DNA from: Methanothermobacter sp. K4 | GTDB taxonomy: Archaea; Methanobacteriota; Methanobacteria; Methanobacteriales; Methanothermobacteraceae | Reading direction: 5' to 3' | Assembly: GCF_022014235.1 (NCBI RefSeq) | Contig: NZ_JAKLTD010000003.1 | Coordinates: 224,998 to 288,997 of the forward strand | DNA length: 64,000 nt | Part shown: positions 52,788 to 62,726 of the stretch, piece after piece | How the letters are laid out: every line of letters starts with the position of its first letter | Numbering within the stretch: the first letter of the stretch is position 1 | The notes under the pieces: model-generated | Databases searched by the model: none | What the model was told of the DNA's origin: nothing | What the model saw: the letters and a program-made list of their open reading frames with translations, nothing else | Position numbers and translations under genes: made by a program

Positions 52788-54881
52788 ATGAGAAAGGATA
52801 TATTTTACCTGCTGATATTACTGGCGCTCGTGGATATAACTATCCTAATGGACATCCCAGTCCTAAGACAGTCCATACCGTTTATATTCTTTAATATTGT
52901 CCCTGGCTATCTACTTGTAAAGATCATGCGACTTGATCTCGAATTACTTGAAAAATCTCTACTATCGGCAGGACTCAGTATTTCCCTTCTAATATTCACA
53001 GGATTCTTACTTAATTCCACCTACCCCATTATTTCAAAACCAATAACCATTGGACCCGTGCTTGTTGCACTGAACATCCTTATTTTTATACTCTTAACAG
53101 GATACTACCTGAGATCAGAACCATCTGAGGCGCATAAATTTAATTCTGGGAACACTCTTTTTTCTCCTGTCATGCTCTCATTAGTTTTTCCAGTCCTGAC
53201 GGTTATTGGCTCCTATTTAATGAACACCTATCACATTAACACGGTTCTTCTGGGTGTCCTTCTCATAATACCCATTTACCTGATAATCCTAACACTGCTT
53301 GGGGAGCGGCTACATCACTCAGCATACCCAATGGCTCTCTTCAATATCGGTCTTTCACTTCTCATAATGAATGGGCTTCCCTCAAATTACCTAATAGGTA
53401 GGGATATCCATACAGAATATTACCTTTTCCGCACGGTAATCATGAATGGGTACTGGAGCGTTTCAGGTGCAATTAACAATGCATACAATGCCTGCCTCAG
53501 CATCACGATACTTCCTGCGATATACCGGTTGATTCTTGATGTGCCTGCGGTCTACATCTTTAAATTATATTATGGATTCATTGGGGCGATAATGCCACTC
53601 GCAGTTTACCTTATAAGTGAAAGGATACTGAAGGATAGGACAATGGCTTTCTACGCAGCCCTCCTTTTCATATTCCAGTTCTCATTTATATATATTCTCG
53701 GCTGGTGCAGACAGCTCATCGCCCTCGTGTTTTTCTCCCTGGCGATAATGGTTTTAACTTCAAGTTTGCGGAGGAGAGATAAGAAGATCCTTTTTATAAT
53801 CTTCATGGTTTCAACGGTTCTCTCCCATTACACAACAGCATATGTTTTTGCAATCCTCACTATTCTCATCCCACCCGTCGCATGGCTCATTAAAAGGTTC
53901 TCGATTGGGAGACCAAAAAGGAGTTACTTCTTCGGTGTCTCAGTGGCTGTACTATTCTTTGTGGTTGTCTTTGCATGGTATGCACAGGCAACAGGGGCTC
54001 CATTCGATGATGCGGTTAAATTCTTCAAGACAACTTTTTCAAGTATGGCAGATTTCTTCGCCGCGGATATGAGAAACAACGCAGAGCAGTCAGTAGTGGG
54101 GATTGGTATAGCACAGCTTCCAAACTTCATGAGTGTCATGATACATGATACAGTATTCTTCCTTATAGCCGTGGGTTTCCTAAGCATTATATTCCATCGA
54201 AGGGATGATATAAACAGGGAGTACACAGCAGTAATATTAATTTCAATGGGTCTATTGGCATCATTTATAATACTTCCGTTCATATCAAAGGGTTATGGGG
54301 GTACAAGATTATTCACGCAGATGCTTGTGATCCTCGCACCTCTTTTTATAATGGGTATCCAGGAACTTGTGAGTTTACTTAAAAGACAATCGCTGAAATT
54401 ACCCATAATCCTTCTTGTTCTCGTTCTGCTCTTTTCCTGTGTCAGCTATCTCAACTATCACTTTGCAGGAATACCCTACTCCTATGCATATAACAGTGAA
54501 GGTGAGAGGAGGTATGAGACCTTTATTTTTACGAGTGAGGTGACAGCTGCAAAATGGCTTTCAAGTAACGGTGGAAACTTCACAGTAAACACGGATACCT
54601 TTGGTTACTCAAGGATACTTCAGGGATTCTATAACCCTCCAAAATTGAATACAGAGTTCTTCACAAATGAAACAAAGAGGGAGAAGGGTTACATTTATCT
54701 AAGGTGGGCAAATGTGAATAGGGGACTCGTGTTCTTGGATTCACCTGGAAGGCCACCTAGATTCATTGGGGGTAAACTGAAAATGGACAATGTTGAACCC
54801 ATTGGGGACTATAAAAATCTCATTGGAGATAAAGATAGGATTTATGACAATGGTGGTACACTAATTTTAGGAGGATCCTGA
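52788..54881 (+). CDS. DUF2206-type polytopic membrane protein
   Basis: About 697 aa with some fourteen hydrophobic helices over the first 560 residues and an outer C-terminal domain (YFAGIP-like start, then WLSSNGGNFTVNTDTFGYS). This fits archaeal DUF2206, a family near oligosaccharyl- and O-mannosyl-transferase-like GT-C proteins. A short loop after helix 1 lacks an obvious DxD, but SNYLIGRDIHTEYYLF in an outer loop is GT-C-like. It may move a lipid-linked sugar across or on the outer face. Less A+T-rich than its neighbours. ATG 52779 is an alternative. Confidence 0.8.
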   Translation: MRKDIFYLLILLALVDITILMDIPVLRQSIPFIFFNIVPGYLLVKIMRLDLELLEKSLLSAGLSISLLIFTGFLLNSTYPIISKPITIGPVLVALNILIFILLTGYYLRSEPSEAHKFNSGNTLFSPVMLSLVFPVLTVIGSYLMNTYHINTVLLGVLLIIPIYLIILTLLGERLHHSAYPMALFNIGLSLLIMNGLPSNYLIGRDIHTEYYLFRTVIMNGYWSVSGAINNAYNACLSITILPAIYRLILDVPAVYIFKLYYGFIGAIMPLAVYLISERILKDRTMAFYAALLFIFQFSFIYILGWCRQLIALVFFSLAIMVLTSSLRRRDKKILFIIFMVSTVLSHYTTAYVFAILTILIPPVAWLIKRFSIGRPKRSYFFGVSVAVLFFVVVFAWYAQATGAPFDDAVKFFKTTFSSMADFFAADMRNNAEQSVVGIGIAQLPNFMSVMIHDTVFFLIAVGFLSIIFHRRDDINREYTAVILISMGLLASFIILPFISKGYGGTRLFTQMLVILAPLFIMGIQELVSLLKRQSLKLPIILLVLVLLFSCVSYLNYHFAGIPYSYAYNSEGERRYETFIFTSEVTAAKWLSSNGGNFTVNTDTFGYSRILQGFYNPPKLNTEFFTNETKREKGYIYLRWANVNRGLVFLDSPGRPPRFIGGKLKMDNVEPIGDYKNLIGDKDRIYDNGGTLILGGS

Positions 54882-54916
54882 GTTTGTTAATTTTATTATT
54901 TCCAACGTATAGTCTT

Positions 54917-54936
54917 AGCATAGTATAGCATAGTAT
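54917..54936. repeat. 10-bp tandem duplication
   Basis: AGCATAGTAT is repeated twice in direct contact after the DUF2206 gene and is followed by a partly complementary ATTATACTG. The surrounding 54882-55050 stretch is non-coding and A+T-rich. Confidence 0.6.
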
Positions 54937-55050
54937 GATATTATACTGAGTGTAAAATTTTTTATCGTGAGATATTAAATCCTATACATAAACTGCATTG
55001 TATATGTAGCCATCCTGTGGTTCCTATGGAGTCAAAAAAGGAGGGGTAAA

Positions 55051-55221
55051 ATGTTGACATACCGTACATACCGTAGACGAAAAGGGAGTGATACTTGGCA
55101 TTTCTGTAAAAATTGTTCTAACTGGCCAATAAATGATTATGAAGAAATTAACCAAAAGCCAACATATGGAGAACTATGCAACGAATGCAAGAGTAAGCAA
55201 TATTCTGAAATTTGCAATTAA
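55051..55221 (+). CDS. 56-aa putative zinc-ribbon protein
   Basis: Frame MLTYRTYRRRKG ... HFCKNCSNWP ... ELCNECKSKQY with two CxxC pairs about 24 residues apart and a sixth-position Cys near the end. GGAGGGG lies 4 nt before the ATG. A small zinc-binding protein is likely, of a size overlooked by automatic callers. Role unknown. The 240 nt after it (55222-55465) show only A+T-rich sequence and the promoter of the next gene. Confidence 0.65.
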   Translation: MLTYRTYRRRKGSDTWHFCKNCSNWPINDYEEINQKPTYGELCNECKSKQYSEICN

Positions 55222-55474
55222 ACAGTGCACTGAGATTAATTAGCAGAAACTTTTAAATTTAATATTTTACACGGAGATTGTAAAGAATTAATTAGAAGGC
55301 TCCTTAGGAATCACATCAACCTTTAGATATGATTATTTACTTTTTTAGGGGATCTAAAAATTTCCTATAGTGAATACTGTAAAGTTAGGATCTAGCAGTG
55401 GCTAAACCTGCAAAATGTTATTTAATGGTTTAGAGCACTAAATAAGAAGTAACCAAACATATGGAATGTGTACC

Positions 55475-56581
55475 ATGAAAATCTTAAGTGTTATTATTGG
55501 AGCACCTGATAAGGATTCCTCATTGTGGTTTAGAATAAAAAAACAAGCGGAGCTTTTATTTTCATTAGGCCATGAAGTTGAATTGTGTTTTTATAGTCGT
55601 CAGAAATTGACTTTTGAACCTTCGTTTAAGTATTCAGTTATCAGAGTATCACCTTTAAGTGTTCATTTAAAACATTTTCTTAAAATATCGAAGGAAAAAT
55701 ATGATTTAGTATTCTGCAATCTGGCTCCAACAGCGTTCATATGTTCTCTATCTAAGATAAAAGGGATTCCTATATTATTAGATAATCATGGGGATCTGAT
55801 AAGTGAAATGGACTTATTAAAACCAGGGTTACTGAGATCCATTTATTATAGAATCATTTCTTCATTGAGTTTTAGTGTATCTGATGTAATAATCTGTGTA
55901 TCACATTTAATGATTAAAGATCTGATGCAGAGGGGAATTCCACGGAGAAAATTACATTACGTAACAAATGCCACGGATTTAAATCTCTTCAAACCCTTAG
56001 ATAATCAAGAAATAAAAAATATGAAAATGAATCTGGGAATAGTTGATAAACTAACATTTGGATACATCGGAGCAGATGACAGATGGCAAGGTATTGATAA
56101 TCTCATTAAAACAACCAAATTCTTAAATGATAACAATGTTTTCTTTTTATATGTGGGATTCCCAAAAAATAAAAGAAGATATCATAATGCGTTATTTCTA
56201 CCAAAAGTTGAATTTAATAAGGTTAAATATTACTATGGTGCTTGTGATGTATTGGTTCTTCCAAGACCATCTCATAAATCTGCTGAAGTCGCTGCACCCA
56301 CTAAATTTGCTGAATACGTTGCTATGGGAAAACCTATACTCACAACAGATGTGGGGGATGCAGCAGAATTTGTCAGGAAATATAAGTGTGGAATTGTTGT
56401 TGAGGATAATCAACCTGAAAACCTTTTGAGAGGAATAAATGAGTTTAAATCTCTTTCAAAAGATGATTTGATGAAGATGGGTAATAATTCAAGGAAAATG
56501 GCTGAAAAGGAGTTTAGTTTAAAAAAAATGCGTGAAGATTTAGAAAAAGTTCTGAACAGTTTCAATAATCTGAATGAATAG
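55475..56581 (+). CDS. GT-B glycosyltransferase
   Basis: About 368 aa. The N-terminal half (SLWFRIKKQAELLFSLGHEV) is a GT4-like acceptor domain with LLDNHGDLI; the C-terminal half has FGYIGADDRWQGIDNLI and KFAEYVAMGKPILTTDVGDA, the donor segment. Lys- and Ile-rich, A+T-rich. ATG 55475 is preferred; ATG 55466 is upstream in frame. It begins the distal part of the glycan cluster. Confidence 0.88.
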   Translation: MKILSVIIGAPDKDSSLWFRIKKQAELLFSLGHEVELCFYSRQKLTFEPSFKYSVIRVSPLSVHLKHFLKISKEKYDLVFCNLAPTAFICSLSKIKGIPILLDNHGDLISEMDLLKPGLLRSIYYRIISSLSFSVSDVIICVSHLMIKDLMQRGIPRRKLHYVTNATDLNLFKPLDNQEIKNMKMNLGIVDKLTFGYIGADDRWQGIDNLIKTTKFLNDNNVFFLYVGFPKNKRRYHNALFLPKVEFNKVKYYYGACDVLVLPRPSHKSAEVAAPTKFAEYVAMGKPILTTDVGDAAEFVRKYKCGIVVEDNQPENLLRGINEFKSLSKDDLMKMGNNSRKMAEKEFSLKKMREDLEKVLNSFNNLNE

Positions 56582-56615
56582 TTCTTTGTAAAAGAATGTT
56601 TTAATGAGGTTGAAA

Positions 56616-57852
56616 ATGTCGAAAATAGTGATTCTGGGCCCCACTGATAGATTAAATAGAGGAACCGAAGCTTTAATTTTAAGTCGAATCAGTGTTATAA
56701 CAAAATTCTTAGATGAATCTACGTTTTTTATACCCTATATAAATCCTTTAGCTATTCCAAGAGCTGATTATGAGTTTAATTCGTACAAGAGGATTGGTCT
56801 TATATATCCGTCATTTGTAGCTCTACAAACACCACTTATATTTCTATCAGTTGCTATCTGGTCGTTTTTGTCAAATATCAAAGAATTTGGATTTCTTTTC
56901 ACATGGAATGAGGGTTTAAATGTTATTAAAAATACAGATATAATCGTTACAACAGGAGGAGATGTTCTTTCTGAAGATTATGGTATATTCAATTTTTTAA
57001 CAGAATTTTGCGGTCTATTCATGGCCATATTACTTAAAAAACCTGTAATTGTATTTGCGGAATCTATTGGACCTTTTAAAACTAGATTGACAACTTTTAT
57101 AGCTAAAAGTATCCTCAACAGAGTTTCACTTATTACAACAAGGGACAAAATATCTTATAACTATATCCAAGAAATTGGAGTTACTAGGCCACCAATTTAC
57201 CTCACTGCAGACACAGCCTTTCTTCTTGATAAAAAGGAAGTTAATGATCCAACTCTAAATGAGTTTTTAACGAGAAAAAATTTGATAGGTTTCTCAATTA
57301 GCGATGCCATATCCACATGGAGCGGCGGAAATTATGATGATTATGTGGCTTTAATGGCCAATACTTGATAAAGTCATTGAGACTTATGGTGCTAATGTTA
57401 TACTTGTAGCTCATGTGACCATTGAGGGCATAAATGACGACCGTGTAATAAACAGAAAGGTTTTTGATAAAGTAAAAAATAAGGAAAAAGTTTTTAATTT
57501 GGAGGCGGATTACAATTCTGAGGAACTTAAATATGTCATATCGAATTGTGATCTTTTCTTGGGGGCGCGAATGCATGCAAACATAGCGGCTCTTTCAAGT
57601 TGTGTTCCTGCAATAGCAATCTCATACAGTATAAAAACACCAGGTCTCATGAAACTTTGCGGACTTGAAAACTATTATATTGACTTTAAAGATCTTTCAG
57701 AGGAAGCATTAATGGAAAAAATATCCGATGCTTGGGAAAACAGAAAGGAAATAACTGAACACCTAAAAAGAAGAATACCCGAGATAAAAAAGAGGGCTAT
57801 GAGGAACGGTGAACTTGTAAAGGAACTATGTGATTCACTTGGACTCACCTGA
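56616..57852 (+). pseudogene. Polysaccharide pyruvyl transferase, frameshifted
   Basis: The PvyT-type protein is split: one frame runs to a TGA at 57366-57368 (IVILGPTDRLNRGTEALI ... TTGGDVLSEDYG ... ISDAISTWSGG) and the next begins ILDKVIETYGANVILVAHV at 57361 in the +1 frame and runs to 57852 (SNCDLFLGARMHANIAAL ... KKRA). Removing one base of GCCAATAC near 57359-57361 restores a continuous ~411-aa protein of normal family length. Pyruvyl transferases add pyruvate ketals to surface sugars. The lesion may be real inactivation or a sequencing error. ATG 56616 follows GAGGTTGAAA. Confidence 0.82.
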
Positions 57853-59060
57853 TAAAGTCTCGCCTGGCTTTAGGGATGCTAATATCGCATAAAATGTGAA
57901 ATACTTCAAAATAAGCTTTCTGGGAATCTTAATATTTCTGGGTCTTAGAATGGCGATTAAACGGTCCAGAGGATCTATGGGTGGAAATTCAGCATTGTAA
58001 ATGTTCTCACTGATCATATTAACCTTCTTTTTCATGTAGATATTGTAGAGCTGTGATAGTAGCACTCTTGATGGTTCCATTGGTTCCACCCCGCAAAGAC
58101 CACCCTTTTTGATTTTATCAAGTATTTCGGAGTCCTTTCTTATGACCATGAGAGTTTTTCCCTGGGTTTCTCCATCAAATTCCCTCAGCCATGGGTCTGC
58201 AAAGGACATGTCTGATAACTCTGCCATATGGTCGGGGCACATATGGCACCTAGCTGGCATGAATAGCTGCCCGAAACCGGATCCCCAGTACTCAGGTAGT
58301 AGTAGTATTTCGCCGTTTCTTGTCTCAACCCGCAGGCCGCCAGGCCATCCCCCTCCACGATACCTTATTCCCTTAACATCCCCCGGTTCAACCCCCAGCA
58401 TCTCAAGCAGGAACTCAGTGGCCTTAAAACTTGGTGTGTGGTTGCAGACAATCCCAAGGTGATAGATTATACGCTCCCTAAGCTTTCTGTTCAGGAGTTC
58501 AGCCTTCCTAACACCCTGAATGTGGCATGGGAGACCAACAACAGCATACCTCCCGGGGACATCAATTATCTCCCTGAGGGCAACATTTGCAGGTACAGGG
58601 CAGTACTTGGACCCCCTGGCCTCAATTATCTCCTCAGGAGTCCTTGCAATGAATGGTTCAGGTTCAAGGGGTCTCTCGGGGTTCATACGGGTTACGAGGG
58701 CACCATCTATGAGGACCTCCTCCAGGAGGTAGAGGAGGACCTGCGTCACCATACCCCCAGATGATGAGTCATAACTCAACTTCTCATCAGTTGAGTGTGC
58801 AACATAGCAGGACTCATAGTTCCCGAGGAGAATATCCTCTGGTTCCCCTCCAAAGATTTCCATGTTGAGCTCTCTGAAATCCACTCCAAGACCAGGCAGA
58901 CCCTCAGACAGACTCCGCACTCATTGCACGCACCTGTTAGGACTGGCTCATAAACCCCTTTCTTCTCATTGACACGCATCTCAAGGGCCTGCGTGGGGCA
59001 TAATGCGGTGCATGTACCGCAACCTGTACACAGATTTCCAACTTCAGTAGCATTCCTCAT
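57835..59060 (-). pseudogene. Ferredoxin-FrhB-like F420 oxidoreductase, frameshifted
   Basis: The first part (59060 to about 58895) encodes CTGCGTCTALCP and CNECGVCLRVC, two ferredoxin clusters; the rest, in another frame, begins PGLGVDFRELNM and runs through GNYESCYVAH, AVVGLPCHIQGVRKA and AEFPPIDPLDRL to 57835. FrhB-family proteins normally read CxxCxxVCPGLG continuously, so one C has been lost from CCC at plus 58895-58896. Restored, it is about 408 aa, normal for FrhB/F420-dehydrogenase-beta homologues found in glycan clusters with pyruvyl transferases. It overlaps the flippase end by 1 nt (TAATG) and the convergent gene end by 18 nt. Confidence 0.85.
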
Positions 59061-60490
59061 TATTCTCTCCCCAGAATATTCATTATAATCATCCGATCCT
59101 CATCCCTGAAGCCCCCTATAACCGCAAGGACAGCAAAGTATACGCATGATGCAAGCGCAACTGTTATTATCAGGCTCATATCCCGTACTGGATAAATTGC
59201 AAGGGCCATCACGATGGATGCAAGGGCGGGCCTTGTGAAGGTGCTGCTCACATTCAAACCCCGGTAGTGGCGCCAGATATAGAAGAGGAACAGAAGGTAA
59301 AGGAAGACCTCGGAGATAACAGTCGCAGCACTTGCACCGATGTAACTGTAGCTTGGTATGAGCGCAATGTTGAGTATTATATTCAGAACGGCGCTCAGAC
59401 CCACACTAAACATCCTGAAGCCCTGCCTGTTGATTGAAGTCAGGAGGGTCCCTGTGACTGTACTCACGAGCCTTATGGGTATGAATAGGGCCAGTATCTG
59501 GAAAGCCAGGATAGCTCCAAGGTACCCCCCACCATAGAATAATTCTATGAACCTATCAGCAAGCACCAGGCACCCTGCAGCTATAGGGAAACCAAGGATA
59601 GAGAGGTACCTGCAGGATACCATTGTGAAGGTCTCAAGTGAATCAGTATCAGAGGTGAAGTACCTTGACATCACAGGGTAGATCGCCGCAGCCACAATCC
59701 CAGAGATGATCATACTGAGACTAAGCAGTGGATTGTAGGCCGCATTGTAGATACCAACGGCCACATCATCCTTCATGATACCCAGAAGCACGGTGTCTAT
59801 CTTGAAGAAGAACATTGCAAAGAGCGAGTTAAGACCGAAGGGGAGCCCCATAACAAGTAGTTTCTTCTGAAGAGAAGGATTGAAACTTAATGATGGTTTC
59901 AGGAACCTCTTTGAGGTTATGGCAACGGAAATAGCAACATCCAGCACCCCGGCAGCTGCATATACAGAGGCAACGGCGATGACACCATAGCCGAGAATGA
60001 GCACAGCAAGGCCAAGGGCCACTGTAAATACCCTTTCCACGATCTGAAGGATGGCAACATACTCCATCTACTCCCAGGCCTGGAAGAGAGATACATATGT
60101 GTTTGAAACTGTGAGGAGGACACTGTAGACTCCAAAGAGATACAGGAGTACCATCACATCAGTGCTAAGGTTTAAAACCCAGGAAACAGCCACTATAACC
60201 GTGAATGTTATGGCGGCGAGCGGGACTTTCATCATGACGGCGTTGTTGACGTACTCCTCTGAGATATCTTTATCCCTTGCTATTTCCCTTACAAGTAACT
60301 GGTTAACCCCGAGGTCTGTTAGTGTGGCAAGGAGTGTGGTAAGGGAAAATGCGAAGCTGTACTTCCCAAAATCAGCCTCCCCAAGGAATCTTGCAAGATA
60401 GATGAGCAGTAAAAAGGACATCAGTGCAGTTAAAACCTGTGCAAGCCCTGTAACACCGATATTCTTCACTATCCTCTGGATCTGGTTCAT
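59060..60490 (-). pseudogene. Polysaccharide flippase (Wzx/RfbX type), interrupted by TAG
   Basis: A MATE/Wzx-like exporter of about 477 aa in one frame, split by a TAG at plus 60068-60070 between QAWE and MEYVAILQIV. The first 140 aa carry GLAQVLTALMSFLLLIYLARFLG, standard for lipid-linked oligosaccharide flippases; the second part has ten further helices. A single T for A change from AAG (Lys) would explain the stop. It may be a true nonsense mutation. Readthrough as pyrrolysine is unlikely because this lineage lacks the pyl genes. A restart at the ATG just after TAG could still yield the second half. Confidence 0.85.
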
Positions 60491-60555
60491 AAGATCACTA
60501 ATATCTGTTAGGTGCTAAGCAACAAATCCCTTAAGACTTTTTAACTACTGAAGGT

Positions 60556-61581
60556 TTATTTGTCAGCATAAAGCATCTTTTTTGCTTTTTCATTGTCAAA
60601 ATTTTCTTTAAGACCATCCAAAAATGCAGTAATAATTAATTCTATTCTTTTTAACTTTCTGTCGTCAAAAATCAGAATTCCAAGACATATAAGTATCAAC
60701 ATCTTCAGGTATTCAAAATAAAAATTAAAACCGGATGAATACGTTCTTGATACTATTAATGAGTTGCGAATTCCATAGTATCTAATCCAAAAATTTTCGT
60801 AAGGTGTACGTTCGGATTTCTTATTAAAAATTTTTCTTTTCACGGTTTTACGGCCGGATTCTTTATGAATGAAAATGCTAGAAGGAACCAGTAAAATGTC
60901 TCCAACCTTTCTAAGTCTTAATGAATATTCCGTGTCGTCCTGATGGATAAAGAACTCCTTGCGGGGAAAACCAACTTCAGAAATCTTCTTAGAGTTTATT
61001 AAAATACCCACAAATGTAGCCACATCTATTCTAACGCATTTAGAGCGGTATTTATCTTTTGGAACAGGGAAGTACTTTGATGGAAATTTTGTGTTATTAT
61101 TTCCTCTTTGATTCAGGTCGATCTCTCCATTTATTTTTACAACCGCAGAACAGAGAGCTGAAACCTTTTTAGAAATATAAGGAAGCAAAATTTTAAGGCT
61201 ATCTGGTAGTGGTTCTGCATCGTCGTCCATTAGCCAGATCCAGTCGTATCCGTCATGGTAGGCTCTTTTAACTCCCTCGTGGAATCCTCCTGCTCCGCCG
61301 GTGTTTTCTGGTAGTCTTATGTGGGTGATCCTGATTTCCTCCTGATTGTGGAGGTTTTTTCGGGTTACTGTTCCTCCCTCCAGGCTGGGGGTGTATCCTT
61401 CTCTGTGGAGGAGTTCAGGCGTGCCATCGGTGGAGGCATTGTCTATGATGTATATCGCCTGGAGGGGTCTTGTCTGCCTCAGGAGGGCCTCCAGACATTC
61501 CATGAGTAATTCCTTCCGGTTATAGGTCACCACAACTGCAGCCACCCTCACATCATCAACAGCATCCCTGGAGGTCATCAC
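60556..61581 (-). CDS. GlfT-like family 2 galactofuranosyltransferase
   Basis: 341 aa. AAVVVTYNRKELLMECLEAL, DNASTDGTPELL, the ENTGGAGGFHEGVK hallmark of GlfT/rhamnosyl-type GT2 enzymes, and DWIWLMDDDAEPLPDSL with the DxD metal site (about 97). It overlaps the UDP-galactopyranose mutase gene by 4 nt, so it probably uses UDP-galactofuranose. The first 130 codons are G+C-rich while the rest (plus 60556-61200) is sharply A+T-rich, as if two genes had recombined. Confidence 0.88.
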   Translation of the reverse strand: MMTSRDAVDDVRVAAVVVTYNRKELLMECLEALLRQTRPLQAIYIIDNASTDGTPELLHREGYTPSLEGGTVTRKNLHNQEEIRITHIRLPENTGGAGGFHEGVKRAYHDGYDWIWLMDDDAEPLPDSLKILLPYISKKVSALCSAVVKINGEIDLNQRGNNNTKFPSKYFPVPKDKYRSKCVRIDVATFVGILINSKKISEVGFPRKEFFIHQDDTEYSLRLRKVGDILLVPSSIFIHKESGRKTVKRKIFNKKSERTPYENFWIRYYGIRNSLIVSRTYSSGFNFYFEYLKMLILICLGILIFDDRKLKRIELIITAFLDGLKENFDNEKAKKMLYADK

Positions 61582-62717
61582 CTCACCTCCCCTTCAAATA
61601 CATCAAGTGCCCTCTTCACCACATCATCCATATCATAGTAGCGGTACTCTGCAAGCCTACCAAGGAGTGTGAGGTCCCCGATATCCTCTGCAAGTCCCCT
61701 GTACTCCCTGTACATCTTCTGGGATTCCTCTGTGAATACCGGGTAGTAGGGATCGTTTCTTTCATCATGGCTGCAGGGGTACTCCCTGAGTGTAACTGTC
61801 CTATCGGTTTTCACGGGGTGGAGGTGTTTGAATTCGGTTATCCTTGTAAAATCATAATCATTGGGGTAGTTCACGGTTGCAGCCTCCTGGAACCACTCCA
61901 TATCCAGCCTCTCAAAGTGTAGGTCAAGTGAACGGTATGGTAGCCTCCCAAAGGTGTAATTGAAGAGTTCATCTATCTTACCTGTGAATATAACCCTCCC
62001 AGGGAACTCCCTCCCCATGAAGTTGAACCCATCATCCCTCAACTCCAGGACCTCACTGTGCTTCGTATTTAAGAGGAGCTTTATGTTCCTGTGATTGAGC
62101 ATCCTCCTTATCATCTGCGTGTAGCCCTCCCGGGGCACAGCCTGGTACTTATCATGGAAGTACCTGTCATCCCTGGATAGGACCACCGGGACCCTCTCTG
62201 TGACTGCCGGGTCGATCTCCTCTGGCCTTAAACCCCACTGCTTCATGGTGTAGTGGAGGAATACCTTCCTGTAGACGTAGTCCGCCAGGAACCTCACGTC
62301 GGGGTCATCATCCCCTGAAAGTTCAAGTATGGGGACCCTTGATCCATACTTGTAGCGTTCAAGGAGCTTCTCCTGAATACGGTGAAAGAGGCTGGGGGGG
62401 AAGAGCTTCTCCATGCTGTTGAAGTTGAAGGGCAGGGGAACCTTCACCCCGTCGATGAACCCAAGGACACGGTGCTGGTACTCCCTCCACTCTGTGAACC
62501 GTGAGAGGTACCTGAAGACGTCCTCATGGTCCGTGTGGAATATGTGGGGGCCGTAGCGGTGGACGAGTATGCCGTTCTCATCCCTTTCATCGTAGCAGTT
62601 ACCCGCGATGTGGTTTCTCTCCTCAATCACCAGGACCTTCTCATCGAGTTCACTGGCTATCCTCTCAGCCATAACAGAACCGGCAAGACCTGCCCCCACT
62701 ATGATATAATCGAACAT
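61578..62717 (-). CDS. glf: UDP-galactopyranose mutase
   Basis: 379 aa. FAD motif DYIIVGAGLAGSVMAERI at the N-terminus, then RYGPHIFHTDHEDVFRYL and FNFNSMEKLFPPSL, the substrate and flavin contact segments of Glf, and YPNDYDFTRITEFKH. Converts UDP-Galp to UDP-Galf for galactofuranose in surface glycans. Complete, normal length (about 370-390). Starts at ATG 62717 close to the activase end and overlaps the GlfT gene by 4 nt. Confidence 0.95.
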   Translation of the reverse strand: MFDYIIVGAGLAGSVMAERIASELDEKVLVIEERNHIAGNCYDERDENGILVHRYGPHIFHTDHEDVFRYLSRFTEWREYQHRVLGFIDGVKVPLPFNFNSMEKLFPPSLFHRIQEKLLERYKYGSRVPILELSGDDDPDVRFLADYVYRKVFLHYTMKQWGLRPEEIDPAVTERVPVVLSRDDRYFHDKYQAVPREGYTQMIRRMLNHRNIKLLLNTKHSEVLELRDDGFNFMGREFPGRVIFTGKIDELFNYTFGRLPYRSLDLHFERLDMEWFQEAATVNYPNDYDFTRITEFKHLHPVKTDRTVTLREYPCSHDERNDPYYPVFTEESQKMYREYRGLAEDIGDLTLLGRLAEYRYYDMDDVVKRALDVFEGEVR

Positions 62718-62726
62718 CTCTAACCC

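Noticed and set aside
54897-54960. Short tandem repeat as a CRISPR or replication origin element
   Set aside because: Only two 10-bp units with no spacers, no Cas genes and no origin-binding pattern.
60068-60070. TAG in the flippase as a pyrrolysine codon
   Set aside because: Pyrrolysine use needs pyl genes, known from Methanosarcinales and some others but not from Methanothermobacter; a nonsense mutation is simpler.
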